Below the pieces are notes generated by a model. It did not search any database. It was not told the origin of the DNA and saw only the letters and a program-made list of their open reading frames with translations. 64,000 nt of DNA from Paucibacter_B soli (GTDB taxonomy: Bacteria; Pseudomonadota; Gammaproteobacteria; Burkholderiales; Burkholderiaceae_C), in assembly GCF_037482845.1 (NCBI RefSeq), contig NZ_JBBHJW010000011.1, forward strand, positions 124,001-188,000. The letters run 5' to 3'. Positions 8,752 through 19,000 of the stretch are shown here, in pieces. Numbering within the stretch: position 1 is the stretch's first letter; each line of letters opens with the position of its first letter. The position numbers and the translations under genes are program-made.

Positions 8752-8788
8752 GGGATCTCCCTGGTGTTCGCAAACGGCAAGCATCGCT

Positions 8789-9511
8789 TCAGCCCGCCAG
8801 CGCCACGTAGACCTCCTGCACATCGTCGTTCGCGTCGATGGCGGCGAGAAAGGCTTCCACTTCTTCGAGCTCGGCGGCGCCCAGCGTCACCGGGTTCTTG
8901 GGCCGGTAGCCCAGCTTGGCGACGTTGACGCTGAAGCCCTGGGCCGGCAGCGCGCGGCAGACCAGGTCGAGGTCGGCCGCGTCGGTATAGAACTGCGCGC
9001 CGCCGGCCTGCCCGCTCTCCTCATCGGCCTCCAGCAGCTCGAAGTCCTGCGCGCCGGCCTCGATGGCGGCCAGCTCGGCGTCGGCATCGGGCTGGGCGGG
9101 GCTGGCCTCGATGATGCCCACATGGTCGAAATCCCAGCTCACCGAGCCGCTCACGCCCAGCTGACCCTTGCGGAACAGCACGCGCATCTCGGGCGCGGTG
9201 CGATTCACGTTGTCGGTCAGGCATTCGACGATCACCGCCACGCGGTGCGGCGCAAAGCCCTCGTAGGTGACGCGCTCGTAATGCACCGCGTCGCCAAGCA
9301 GGCCGGCGCCCTTCTTGATGGCGCGCTCCAGCGTCTCGCGCGGCATCGAGGCCTTCTTGGCCTGTTCCACCACCATGCGCAGCCGCGCATTCATGTCGGG
9401 GTCGGCGCCATTGCGCGCCGCCAGCATGATTTCCTTGGACAGCTTGGTGAACATGCGGCCCTTGGCATTGGCCGCGATGTCTTTATGTTTGGCCTTCCAC
9501 TGTGCGCCCAT
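8789..9511 (-). CDS. YebC/PmpR-family protein
   Basis: A 240-residue YebC/PmpR protein. These have long been annotated as DNA-binding regulators, and recent work on relatives links them to translation of proline-rich stretches. The N-terminus MGAQWKAKHKDIAANAKGR and the motifs KLSKEIMLAARNG, MPRETLERAIKKG and YERVTYEGFAP are characteristic. The start at 9511 was chosen because it gives the family N-terminus; an upstream GTG/ATG extension (9556) adds unconserved residues. The C-terminal part is diverged from RuvC-linked YebC, so this may be the YeeN-like paralogue. Confidence 0.88.
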   Translation of the reverse strand: MGAQWKAKHKDIAANAKGRMFTKLSKEIMLAARNGADPDMNARLRMVVEQAKKASMPRETLERAIKKGAGLLGDAVHYERVTYEGFAPHRVAVIVECLTDNVNRTAPEMRVLFRKGQLGVSGSVSWDFDHVGIIEASPAQPDADAELAAIEAGAQDFELLEADEESGQAGGAQFYTDAADLDLVCRALPAQGFSVNVAKLGYRPKNPVTLGAAELEEVEAFLAAIDANDDVQEVYVALAG

Positions 9512-9568
9512 GTTTCTTGCTCGATTCCGGATTCTTGATGGCGCAGGGTTATACACCCTGGCGCAGCC

Positions 9569-10186
9569 TCAAGCCTTGACCATGGGCCAAATGCTCGCCA
9601 ACAGCAGCAGGGCCATGGTGGTGTTGAAGGCGCGGCGCTTGGCCGGCTCGGCCAGTTGGCGGCTCAGCCGGGCGCCGGCATAGGCCCAGACCGCGATGCA
9701 GGGCAGGTTGACCAGGGCGCAGACCAGCGCCAGCAGCAGCGCCGCGCCGGCGCCGTCGCCCGGCGCGGCAAAACCCGCCACCGCACCGATGGCCATCATC
9801 CAGGCCTTGGGGTTGACCCATTGAAACGCCGCCGCGCCCCAGAAGCCCATGCGTGAACTACCAGTAGCGCGCGCCGTCGCATCGGCGGCGGCGACGCGTG
9901 GCGCATCGGCACACCACAAGCGCCAGGACAGCCACAGCAGATAGGCAATGCCCAGCGTCTTGAGCAGCAGCGCGAGCCGCGGCCACTGCTGCAGCAAGGC
10001 CCCCAGGCCCAGGCCGGTGGCCAGCATCAGCACCATGAAACCGATGCTGATGCCCAGCATATGCGGCGTGCTGGCCTTGAAGCCATGGTTCACGCCCGAG
10101 GCCAGCAGCATCAGGTTGTTGGGGCCGGGCGTGATGGAGGTGACGGTGGCAAACGCGGCCACGGCAAGCAGGGTGGGCAGATCCAT
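9569..10186 (-). CDS. LysE/RhtB-family translocator
   Basis: A 205-residue inner-membrane exporter of the LysE/RhtB family, which export amino acids or homoserine lactone-like molecules. The N-terminal signature SITPGPNNLMLLASG and the mid-protein FQWVNPKAWMMAIGA are family hallmarks, and six hydrophobic segments are visible. The substrate cannot be told. It is divergent from ubiA, with 149 bp between the starts. No LysR-type regulator is adjacent, unlike many LysE loci. Confidence 0.92.
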   Translation of the reverse strand: MDLPTLLAVAAFATVTSITPGPNNLMLLASGVNHGFKASTPHMLGISIGFMVLMLATGLGLGALLQQWPRLALLLKTLGIAYLLWLSWRLWCADAPRVAAADATARATGSSRMGFWGAAAFQWVNPKAWMMAIGAVAGFAAPGDGAGAALLLALVCALVNLPCIAVWAYAGARLSRQLAEPAKRRAFNTTMALLLLASIWPMVKA

Positions 10187-10335
10187 GATGGTGGCAAACA
10201 GAGGCTAGGGGATGCCTGCAGTTTGATGCCTCAAGCAATACAGCACCAATACAGTTGAGCGCACACCAAGCCGAACTGTGACGGTGGCGCCGGCAACACA
10301 GCCGGCATGGCGTGCACCGCGGTGACAATGGCGGC

Positions 10336-11250
10336 ATGAGTTCCGCCGCGCCTGTTTCGCCACCCACTCGCCTACAGCTCTACCTCAACCTGATCCGCTG
10401 GGATCGCCCGGCCGGCACCTGGCTGCTGCTCTGGCCCACGCTGGCGGCGCTGTGGATTGCCGCGGACGGCTGGCCCGGCTGGCATCTGCTGTTGGTGTTC
10501 TCGCTGGGCACCCTGCTGATGCGCTCGGCCGGCTGCTGCATCAACGACGTGGCCGACCGCGACATCGACCGCCATGTCAAGCGCACCGCCCAGCGCCCCG
10601 TCACCAGCGGCGCGGTGTCGGTGAAGGAGGCGCTGCTGCTGGGGGCAGGTCTTGCCCTGGCGGCCTTCGGCCTGGTGCTGACCACCAATGCGCCCACCAT
10701 CCTGCTATCCTGCGCGGCGCTGGCGGTGGCCTGCCTCTACCCCTATGCCAAGCGCGTCGTGAACATGCCGCAGGCGGTGCTGGGCGTGGCCTTCAGCTTT
10801 GGCATCCCGATGGCCTTCTCGGCCGCGCTGGGCGGCACCGAATGGAGCCTGGCCGCGATCGCCGCGGCCGTGCCCAAGAGCGCCTGGGCCCTGCTGCTGG
10901 GCAATCTGTTCTGGGTGCTGGCCTACGACACCGAGTACGCGATGGTGGATCGCGACGACGACATCAAGATCGGCATCAAGACCTCGGCGCTGACGCTGGG
11001 CCGTTGGGACGTGGCCGCGGTGATGGGTTTTTATGCCGTCTACCTGCTGAGCTGGGCCTGGTTGGGCCTGCGCCTGGGCCTGGGCCGGGTATTCCTGCTG
11101 GGCATCGCCGTCGCGGCGGCCCAGGTGCTCTGGCATTACCAGCTCATCAAGGGCCGCAGCCGCGAGGGCTGCTTCAAGGCCTTCCGCGAGAACCACTGGC
11201 TGGGCTTTGCGGTGTTTGCGGGCACCGCCCTGGACCTCAGCCTGCGCTGA
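10336..11250 (+). CDS. ubiA: 4-hydroxybenzoate octaprenyltransferase UbiA
   Basis: Inner-membrane prenyltransferase that attaches the polyprenyl chain to 4-hydroxybenzoate, the second dedicated step of ubiquinone synthesis. The 304-residue protein carries both Asp-rich motifs, NDVADRDID near residue 70 and DTEYAMVDRDDD near residue 195, and about eight hydrophobic helices. The start at 10336 was preferred to one at 10312 because the family begins just before the LNLIRWDRP segment. The preceding enzyme UbiC is encoded some 13 kb away in this window. Its last 14 bp overlap the converging sigma-factor gene. Confidence 0.95.
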   Translation: MSSAAPVSPPTRLQLYLNLIRWDRPAGTWLLLWPTLAALWIAADGWPGWHLLLVFSLGTLLMRSAGCCINDVADRDIDRHVKRTAQRPVTSGAVSVKEALLLGAGLALAAFGLVLTTNAPTILLSCAALAVACLYPYAKRVVNMPQAVLGVAFSFGIPMAFSAALGGTEWSLAAIAAAVPKSAWALLLGNLFWVLAYDTEYAMVDRDDDIKIGIKTSALTLGRWDVAAVMGFYAVYLLSWAWLGLRLGLGRVFLLGIAVAAAQVLWHYQLIKGRSREGCFKAFRENHWLGFAVFAGTALDLSLR

Positions 11251-11833
11251 GCTCGCGATGCAGCCAGGCGCGCGCCAGTGACCAGTCGCGCTTGACGGTG
11301 GCCAGCGAGAGCGCCAGCACCTCGGCGATCTCCTCGTTCTCCAGCCCGCCGAAGAAGCGCAGCTCCACCACCTTGGCGGCGCGCGGGTCGAAGGCCTCCA
11401 GCGCCAGCAGCGCCTCGTGCACCGCCACCACGTCGCGGTCGGGCGGCAGCGCCAGCTGCTCCATGCCCGAGAGCGTGACCGCCACCAGCTGCGCATCGCG
11501 CTTCTCGGCGCGCCGCGCCAGCTCGTGGTTGACCAAGATGCGTCGCATCATCATCGAGGCCACGGCGAGGAAGTGGCTGCGGTTGCGCCACTGGGTGCGC
11601 ACCTGTTCGGCCATGCGGAACCAGGCCTCGTGCGAGAGCGCGGTGGCGCTGAGCGTATGGCCGGCGTCCTCGCGCCGCAGATGGCCGCGCGCCAGGCGGC
11701 GCAGCTCGCCGTAAAGCGCCGCGAACAGCTGGTTGCCCAGCTCGGGGCCAGGCTCGGGCGTCAACGCCTGCTGCTGGCTGAGCCAAAGCGTCAACTCGTT
11801 CAGGTCCGGTGTGCTGATGCTGCCCTGGTTCAC
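11237..11833 (-). CDS. ECF-like RNA polymerase sigma factor (TIGR02999/Sigma70_ECF type)
   Basis: A 198-residue sigma factor with regions 2 and 4 only. Region 2 includes FAALYGELRRLARGHLRRED and EAWFRMAEQ; region 4 is the helix-turn-helix around FDPRAAKVVELRFFGGLENEEIA. This divergent ECF-like group is typically encoded next to large Ser/Thr kinases, as here (13078-15735), and is thought to be controlled through phosphorylation rather than an anti-sigma factor. Start is a GTG at 11833. It is divergent from the lipoprotein gene at 11946, so both promoters share a 112-bp gap. Target genes are unknown. Confidence 0.9.
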   Translation of the reverse strand: MNQGSISTPDLNELTLWLSQQQALTPEPGPELGNQLFAALYGELRRLARGHLRREDAGHTLSATALSHEAWFRMAEQVRTQWRNRSHFLAVASMMMRRILVNHELARRAEKRDAQLVAVTLSGMEQLALPPDRDVVAVHEALLALEAFDPRAAKVVELRFFGGLENEEIAEVLALSLATVKRDWSLARAWLHRELSAG

Positions 11834-11945
11834 TGGTGGCTTGCTCGGGTTTATTTCAAGGGTGATGAGCTTTTTGCGTGCGCGGCGCGGCGTAAGCGTA
11901 CAGGTCCGACGTTCTCGTTTGTTCCCTTCGCTTCAGGAGCCCGCC

Positions 11946-12983
11946 ATGTCCAAGACTCAACGTCCTTACGCCCAACATCAACTCGCCGCGCGCATCGCCA
12001 TGCTACTCGGGGCCGCAGCCCTGAGCGCCTGCGGCGGCGGCGACCCCGAAGCGCCAGCCACGTCGGCGCCGACATCTGCGCCAGCGCCAGCGCCAGCGCC
12101 AGCACCTGCACCTGCACCTGCACCTGCACCTGCGCCTGCGCCTGCACCAGCACCAGCACCAGCACCAGCACCAGCACCAGCACCAGCACCAGCACCGGCA
12201 CCGGCACCGGCACCGGCACCCGCGCCCGCCCCGGGCGCCGGCAGCAACGAATGCACCCCGCTGGTGGCCAAGGCCGGCGACTCGGTGAGCTACCGCCAGA
12301 GCTCCAACCAGGCCGGCTCCACGCCCTACACGGTGAAGTACGACTTCAGCGCCGGCAGCTACAAGGGCCAGGCGGCCACCGTCGGCACGGTCAGCGTGGT
12401 GGGCGTGACGGCCGCGCAGGCGGGCGTTGGCAACTTCTATCTGGACCCCGTGACCGGCGCGGCGCTGGGCCAGGATGCGCCCGCGGCTGGCGCCAACGAC
12501 ACCATCACCCGCTACGACCCGCCGGACTGGCAGCAGCGCCTCACCAACGCCGGCATCCAGGGCGGCAGCAGCGGCAAGATCAATGTCACCGCCACCATCA
12601 CCGGCAAGAGCGTCAGCGATGCCTTCGCACCGCTGGGCGGCGCCACCGCCATCGTCATGAAGTACGAGTTCGTGGTGAACCGCGACGCCAACGAGACGGT
12701 CAGCACCGCGGCCGGCAGCTTTGCCAACGCCTGCAAGTTCCGCGTCGAGTTCGCGCTCAAGGACTTCCAGGTGCAGGGCCCGGCCTCGACCAGCCCGCTG
12801 CTGGCCACCATGCTGCCGCTGCTGCAATCCAGCTTCGCGGTGCCCACCAACACCACGCTGTGGACCAGCAATGCCGTGCCCTTCATGCTGCCCAAGAGCG
12901 TGACCAGCATGACGCTGGCGGCGCCGGTGGGCACGGTCATCAGCACGCAGGAATTGATCGCGATCACGAAAGCACCGCGCTGA
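11946..12983 (+). CDS. Lipoprotein with a long Pro-Ala repeat spacer
   Basis: A 345-residue predicted lipoprotein. The lipobox LSAC puts the lipidated Cys at residue 29. It is followed by about 50 residues of nearly unbroken Ala-Pro repeats (roughly residues 44-96), a rigid extended spacer, and then a globular part of about 250 residues rich in beta-prone, Gly/Thr-rich sequence. I do not recognise the globular domain. An AGGAG ribosome site precedes ATG 11946. It lies between an ECF-like sigma factor and a Ser/Thr kinase, so it could report cell-surface conditions to them, but that is inference. Confidence 0.8.
   Translation: MSKTQRPYAQHQLAARIAMLLGAAALSACGGGDPEAPATSAPTSAPAPAPAPAPAPAPAPAPAPAPAPAPAPAPAPAPAPAPAPAPAPAPAPAPAPGAGSNECTPLVAKAGDSVSYRQSSNQAGSTPYTVKYDFSAGSYKGQAATVGTVSVVGVTAAQAGVGNFYLDPVTGAALGQDAPAAGANDTITRYDPPDWQQRLTNAGIQGGSSGKINVTATITGKSVSDAFAPLGGATAIVMKYEFVVNRDANETVSTAAGSFANACKFRVEFALKDFQVQGPASTSPLLATMLPLLQSSFAVPTNTTLWTSNAVPFMLPKSVTSMTLAAPVGTVISTQELIAITKAPR
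12076..12235 (+). repeat. Hexanucleotide tandem repeat encoding (Ala-Pro)n
   Basis: About 27 tandem copies of a GC-rich hexamer (gcgcca / gcacct / gcacca / gcaccg variants) lie in frame inside the lipoprotein gene. Runs of identical copies occur in blocks, which shows recent duplication. Because the unit is six bases, changes in copy number would lengthen or shorten the spacer without breaking the frame. Confidence 0.9.
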
Positions 12984-13006
12984 CCCAGAAACAGGGGTCA
13001 GGTCAT

Positions 13007-13032
13007 GCCCCCGTGCCGGCCGGCGCGGGGGC
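13007..13032. terminator. Strong GC hairpin between lipoprotein and kinase genes
   Basis: A near-perfect inverted repeat, two 13-base arms with a single mismatch and almost no loop, sits 23 bp after the lipoprotein stop and 45 bp before the kinase start. No run of T follows. It could act as a transcription terminator or attenuator, or a transcript-stability element. Confidence 0.45.
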
Positions 13033-13077
13033 AAATGCGCATAGCCAGGCCCCGCCCCGCTGCCCAAGATAGCGCCC

Positions 13078-15735
13078 ATGAATGCCCAACTCTGGCCCCA
13101 TATCAAGGCCCTGTTCGAGGCCGCCATGGCCCAGCCCAGCACGCAGCGCGAGGCCTGGCTGCGCAGCCAACAGGCCGAGCCCGAGGTGCTGGCCGAGGTG
13201 CTCTCGCTGCTGGCGCACAGCACCGCGATGACGCCCGACACCGGCTTCCTGGCCACGCCCGTCCAGCCGCCCGCCCCTTCCCTCGCAGCAGCGGCCCAGC
13301 CGGGCCTGCGCCTGGGCGCCTGGGCACTGTGCGAGCAGCTGGGCAGCGGCGGCATGGGCGAGGTCTGGCGCGCCAGCCGCGCCGATGGCGCCTACCAGGG
13401 CGAGGCGGCCGTCAAGCTGCTCAAGCGCGGCATGGACTCGGCGGCCGTGCTGCGCCGCTTTGCGCAGGAGCAGCAGGCGCTGGCGCGGCTAGACCATCCG
13501 CATATCGCGCGCCTGCTGGACGCCGGCCTCAGCCCCGAGGGCCTGCCCTATTTCGTGATGGAGCTGGTGCATGGCCAGCCCATCGACCGCGCCTGCGCCG
13601 GCCTCGCGCTGGAGGCGCAGCTGGCGCTGTTCCTGCAGCTCGCCGATGCGGTGGCCTATGCGCACCGCCATCTGCTGGTGCACCGCGACCTCAAGCCCGG
13701 CAATGTGCTGGTGAATGCCGAGGGCCAGGTGAAGCTGCTGGACTTCGGCATCGCCAAGGCGCTCGATCCGCTGGAAGGCGATGGCGATGGCGCCGGCCAG
13801 ACCCTCGCCGGCGAGCAACGCCCCTACACCCCGCATTACGCCAGCCCCGAGCAGGTGCGCGGCGAGCCCGTCAGCACCGCCACCGACCTCTACTCGCTGG
13901 GGGTGCTGCTGTATGTGATGCTGACCGGCGTGCGCCCCTATGGCCGCGAGGCCAGCACGCCGCGCGAGGCGGCCCATAGCGTGCTGGCCGAAGCGCCCAC
14001 GCGGCCCAGCGCGCTCTCGCCGGCCCTGGTGCCCGACCCCGACTGGCTGGCGCGCCGCCGGCGCCTGCGCGGCGACCTCGACAACATCCTGCTCAAGACC
14101 CTGCAGAAGGAACCCGCGCAGCGCTACTCCAGCGTCGAGGCCCTGGCCGACGATGTGCGCGGCTTTCTGGCCGGGCGCCCGGTCAGCGCGCACCCGCCCT
14201 CGCCCGCCTATCTGGCGCTGAAGTTCGTGCAGCGCCACCGCATCGGCAGCGCGCTGGGCGGCGCGGCGCTGGCGGCGGTGCTGGGTTTTGCCGGCCTGGC
14301 CTGGCAGCAGGCGCGCGCCGCGCAGGAGCGCTTCACCCAGGTGCGCCAGCTCGCCAATCAACTGGTGTTCAAGTACCACGACCAGATCGAGACCCTGCCC
14401 GGCGCCACCAAGGTGCGCGAGGCCCTGCTCACCGATGCCGCCACGTTCCTGGACCAGCTCAGCCGCTCTGCACAGGACGACCTGGCGCTGACGCGCGAGC
14501 TCGCCGACACCTATTACCGCATCAGCCGCCTGCAGGGCGTGGACCAGTCCATCAACACCGGCCAGCATGCGCTCGCCGAGGCCAATCTCGACAAGGCCAT
14601 CGCCCTCGCGCGCCGCTACGCGCAGCGGCCCGACACCAGCCTGGTGGACCTCGGCAGCGTCATCAGCATGCATGCCAGCAAGGGCGAGGTGTGGCAGCGC
14701 CGGGGCCAGATGGCCCGGGCCGACCAGGCGTTGCGCGAGAGCCTGCCCCTGCTGGCAACAGCCATGCAGCGCGACCCCAAGGACACCTCCACGCTCACCA
14801 GCGCCGTCAATGTGCACGGCATCCATGCGCGCATCCTGGGCAACCAGCTCGGCCATGCCAGCCTGGGCCGCTGGCAGGAGGCCTGTACCAGCGCCGACCA
14901 GGCACGCGCCGCCGCCGAGGCTACCCTGCAGGCCGACCCACTGAACGTCTACCTGCCCGACACCATCGCCTTCACCATCGGCGAGCAGGCCCAATGCAAG
15001 CTGATGCTGGCCGACTGGGCCGGGGCCGAGTCGCTGTTCAAGCGCCAGATCGAGCTGCGCGACCAGATGGCCGCCAAGATGCCCGAGGACATGGACTTCC
15101 GCTACCAGCGTGCGGTGGCGCGCGGCCATCTGGCGCGCGCACTCTCGCTGCAAGGCAAGCATGCCGAGGCCCAGGCCCTGCTTGGCGCCGCGCAGCGGCT
15201 GATGCGCGAAGCGGTGGCCATGGACAAGGGCAACGAGGGCGGGCAGCGGCGGCTGGATGCGCTGGACGCGAGTGCGCTGGCGATGCGCGTCATGGCCGAC
15301 GATCTGGCGGCCGCGCGCAAGGGCGCCGCGGCCCTGCTGCCAAGGCTCGCGGCCCCGGCGCCCGAGGCAGATTTCGCGCAGCGCCGTCCGCGCGCCGAGG
15401 CCCTGCTGTGGGCGGCGCGCGCCTGGCAGCCGAGCGACGCGGCCCGCGCGGGCGCCATGGCCCAGGAAGCCGCCGCGCTGATGCAGGCCCCGGCCGGCGG
15501 CGATGACAATGCCTCGCGCCGCTGGCTGCAAGCCATGGCCCTCACCGAGCAGGCCCAGGCCCTGAACGCCCTGGGCCAGGTCGACCAGGCACTCGCGGCC
15601 GCGCAGGCGGCCCTGCGCAACTGGGGTGAGGACGGCGATGCCAAGGCACTGCCGGTGCCGCCGCTGCTGCAGAGCTGGCGGGCCTACAGCCTGGCGCTGG
15701 CGCGCCAGCTACGGGCGGCTGCCACTGGCCACTGA
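13078..15735 (+). CDS. Membrane Ser/Thr protein kinase with C-terminal helical repeats
   Basis: An 885-residue Hanks-type kinase. A short N-terminal helical region (1-60) precedes the kinase domain at about 82-370: glycine loop LGSGGMGEVW (88-97), ATP-binding Lys113 in AAVKLL, catalytic HRDLKPGN (202-209) and DFG (222-224). One membrane helix (GSALGGAALAAVLGFAGLAW, about 390-410) follows, and then about 450 residues of TPR-like helices, probably periplasmic. This architecture is typical of kinases paired with TIGR02999-type sigma factors; that gene lies 1.2 kb upstream on the other strand. All catalytic residues are present, so the kinase should be active. Confidence 0.92.
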   Translation: MNAQLWPHIKALFEAAMAQPSTQREAWLRSQQAEPEVLAEVLSLLAHSTAMTPDTGFLATPVQPPAPSLAAAAQPGLRLGAWALCEQLGSGGMGEVWRASRADGAYQGEAAVKLLKRGMDSAAVLRRFAQEQQALARLDHPHIARLLDAGLSPEGLPYFVMELVHGQPIDRACAGLALEAQLALFLQLADAVAYAHRHLLVHRDLKPGNVLVNAEGQVKLLDFGIAKALDPLEGDGDGAGQTLAGEQRPYTPHYASPEQVRGEPVSTATDLYSLGVLLYVMLTGVRPYGREASTPREAAHSVLAEAPTRPSALSPALVPDPDWLARRRRLRGDLDNILLKTLQKEPAQRYSSVEALADDVRGFLAGRPVSAHPPSPAYLALKFVQRHRIGSALGGAALAAVLGFAGLAWQQARAAQERFTQVRQLANQLVFKYHDQIETLPGATKVREALLTDAATFLDQLSRSAQDDLALTRELADTYYRISRLQGVDQSINTGQHALAEANLDKAIALARRYAQRPDTSLVDLGSVISMHASKGEVWQRRGQMARADQALRESLPLLATAMQRDPKDTSTLTSAVNVHGIHARILGNQLGHASLGRWQEACTSADQARAAAEATLQADPLNVYLPDTIAFTIGEQAQCKLMLADWAGAESLFKRQIELRDQMAAKMPEDMDFRYQRAVARGHLARALSLQGKHAEAQALLGAAQRLMREAVAMDKGNEGGQRRLDALDASALAMRVMADDLAAARKGAAALLPRLAAPAPEADFAQRRPRAEALLWAARAWQPSDAARAGAMAQEAAALMQAPAGGDDNASRRWLQAMALTEQAQALNALGQVDQALAAAQAALRNWGEDGDAKALPVPPLLQSWRAYSLALARQLRAAATGH

Positions 15736-15754
15736 AGCGGCCCACCTAATCGGC

Positions 15755-16270
15755 TTATTGCTTGGGCGCCGAGTCCCAATGCTCGGTGATGCGCCCGTCA
15801 TGCACGCGGAACATATCGAACCAGGTGGTGGTGTATTTGAGCGTCTTGTCCTTGGGGTCGGGGCGCTCGCTCACAAAGCTCAGCATCACCAGCTCGCCCT
15901 CGGCCATGATGGCCACCAGCGGTGCCGCCACGCTGCCCTGGATCGGCTTGGCCTCAGCAAACTTCCCGAAGAACTTCACAAAGCCTTCGCGCCCCGTGGG
16001 CACATTGGGGTTGTGCTGCGCATAGCCCTCGGCCAGGTAGTTGAGCGCCAACTCCAGATGGCCGGCCTCCAGCACCTCGCGCCAGAAGTCGTAGACCAGC
16101 TTCTTGTTGGCGGCCAGGCGCGCATCGGCGCTGGCCAGCATGGCCGCGTGATCGGGGTTGGCCAGCACGGGCAGCTGGGCCCATGCCGGCAGGCTGGGGG
16201 CTGCCAGCGCCAGGGCGAGGCAGAGCGGTGCGATGCGGGTGGCGATGTTGATGAGTTTCATGCGAAGCAT
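15755..16270 (-). CDS. Secreted SnoaL-like (NTF2-fold) protein
   Basis: A 171-residue protein with a signal peptide ending near LPAWA and a SnoaL/NTF2-like alpha+beta domain. Family features are KLVYDFWREVLEAGHLELALNYL, then YAQHNPNVPTGREGFVKFF, and the ending TWFDMFRVHDGRITEHWD. Relatives include polyketide cyclases and uncharacterised exported proteins, and no substrate can be assigned. Start is ATG 16270 or 16261. It is divergent from katG with a 118-bp gap, so the two may share regulatory DNA, possibly a peroxide-responsive site I cannot identify. Confidence 0.8.
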   Translation of the reverse strand: MLRMKLINIATRIAPLCLALALAAPSLPAWAQLPVLANPDHAAMLASADARLAANKKLVYDFWREVLEAGHLELALNYLAEGYAQHNPNVPTGREGFVKFFGKFAEAKPIQGSVAAPLVAIMAEGELVMLSFVSERPDPKDKTLKYTTTWFDMFRVHDGRITEHWDSAPKQ

Positions 16271-16388
16271 CTTGCCGCAAGCCCGCGGGCAAGGCGACTC
16301 GTCATGGCTATGGCCGCCATAGCCGCAATTGCCTTGCCCCTGTGCTGACGCATTTCTAGACTGGCCGGCACCGAAACAGGAGCCCCCC

Positions 16389-18593
<2,205 letters not shown>

Positions 18594-18612
18594 GGCCTGT
18601 TAACTCTCGAGC

Positions 18613-18819
18613 TCACCTGAGCGAGCCCGCCGCGCCCACCCAGGTCTCCCAGTCGGCATCGCTGACCTCCAGGCCGGGCATGGCCGACTCGACGCCCAGC
18701 GCGTCGAGTTCGTCGTCCGGCATGCGGCGCTTGAACAGCAACGTCGAGGTCTGGATAAAGCGATCAATAAGAACGCTGGGCGCAAGGCGTGCGGAGGGCT
18801 GGCTGCTGTGGGACTGCAT
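18613..18819 (-). CDS. Small conserved-looking hypothetical protein (68 aa)
   Basis: A 68-residue soluble protein beginning MQSHSSQPS and containing LIDRFIQTSTLLFKRRMPDD and VSDADWETWV. The start at 18819 has an AGGAG ribosome site at good spacing. Acidic residues and aromatic positions look constrained, which argues for a real gene. I do not recognise a named family. It converges on katG, with stops 19 bp apart. Confidence 0.6.
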   Translation of the reverse strand: MQSHSSQPSARLAPSVLIDRFIQTSTLLFKRRMPDDELDALGVESAMPGLEVSDADWETWVGAAGSLR

Positions 18820-19000
18820 GGGGGCTCCTGTGTCAGGCCAGACTGTCGGCGAAGCCTGGGCCCGATGCCATCCCGCCTTGGGGTGAGGCACATACCCCCA
18901 CAAGGGGGATGTCGCGCTAGCGCCTCATCCCCATGGGGGCTGGGAGCCGCGGCTCGAAGGCCAGCGGCGTCTCACCAATGGCCTGACGCGGAGCGGCAGG
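18820..19000. other. Intergenic region with GC stem-loops
   Basis: No gene is seen. Two short G/C palindromes occur: a CCCCC / GGGGG hairpin flanked by CAT/ATG arms at 18891-18911, and CATCCCCATGGGGGC at 18926-18940. A similar CTCCCCC / GGGGGGG hairpin lies after the Lrp-type gene at 29621-29637. They may be terminators or members of a dispersed intergenic motif. Confidence 0.4.

Noticed and set aside
12076..12235. The repeat tract as a possible CRISPR or other spacer-repeat array
   Set aside because: The unit is six bases with no spacers and is in frame as Ala-Pro codons in a lipoprotein gene.
13489..15531. A 680-codon open frame opposite the kinase gene
   Set aside because: No recognisable domain, composition typical of antisense frames, and the kinase catalytic motifs are complete on the + strand.
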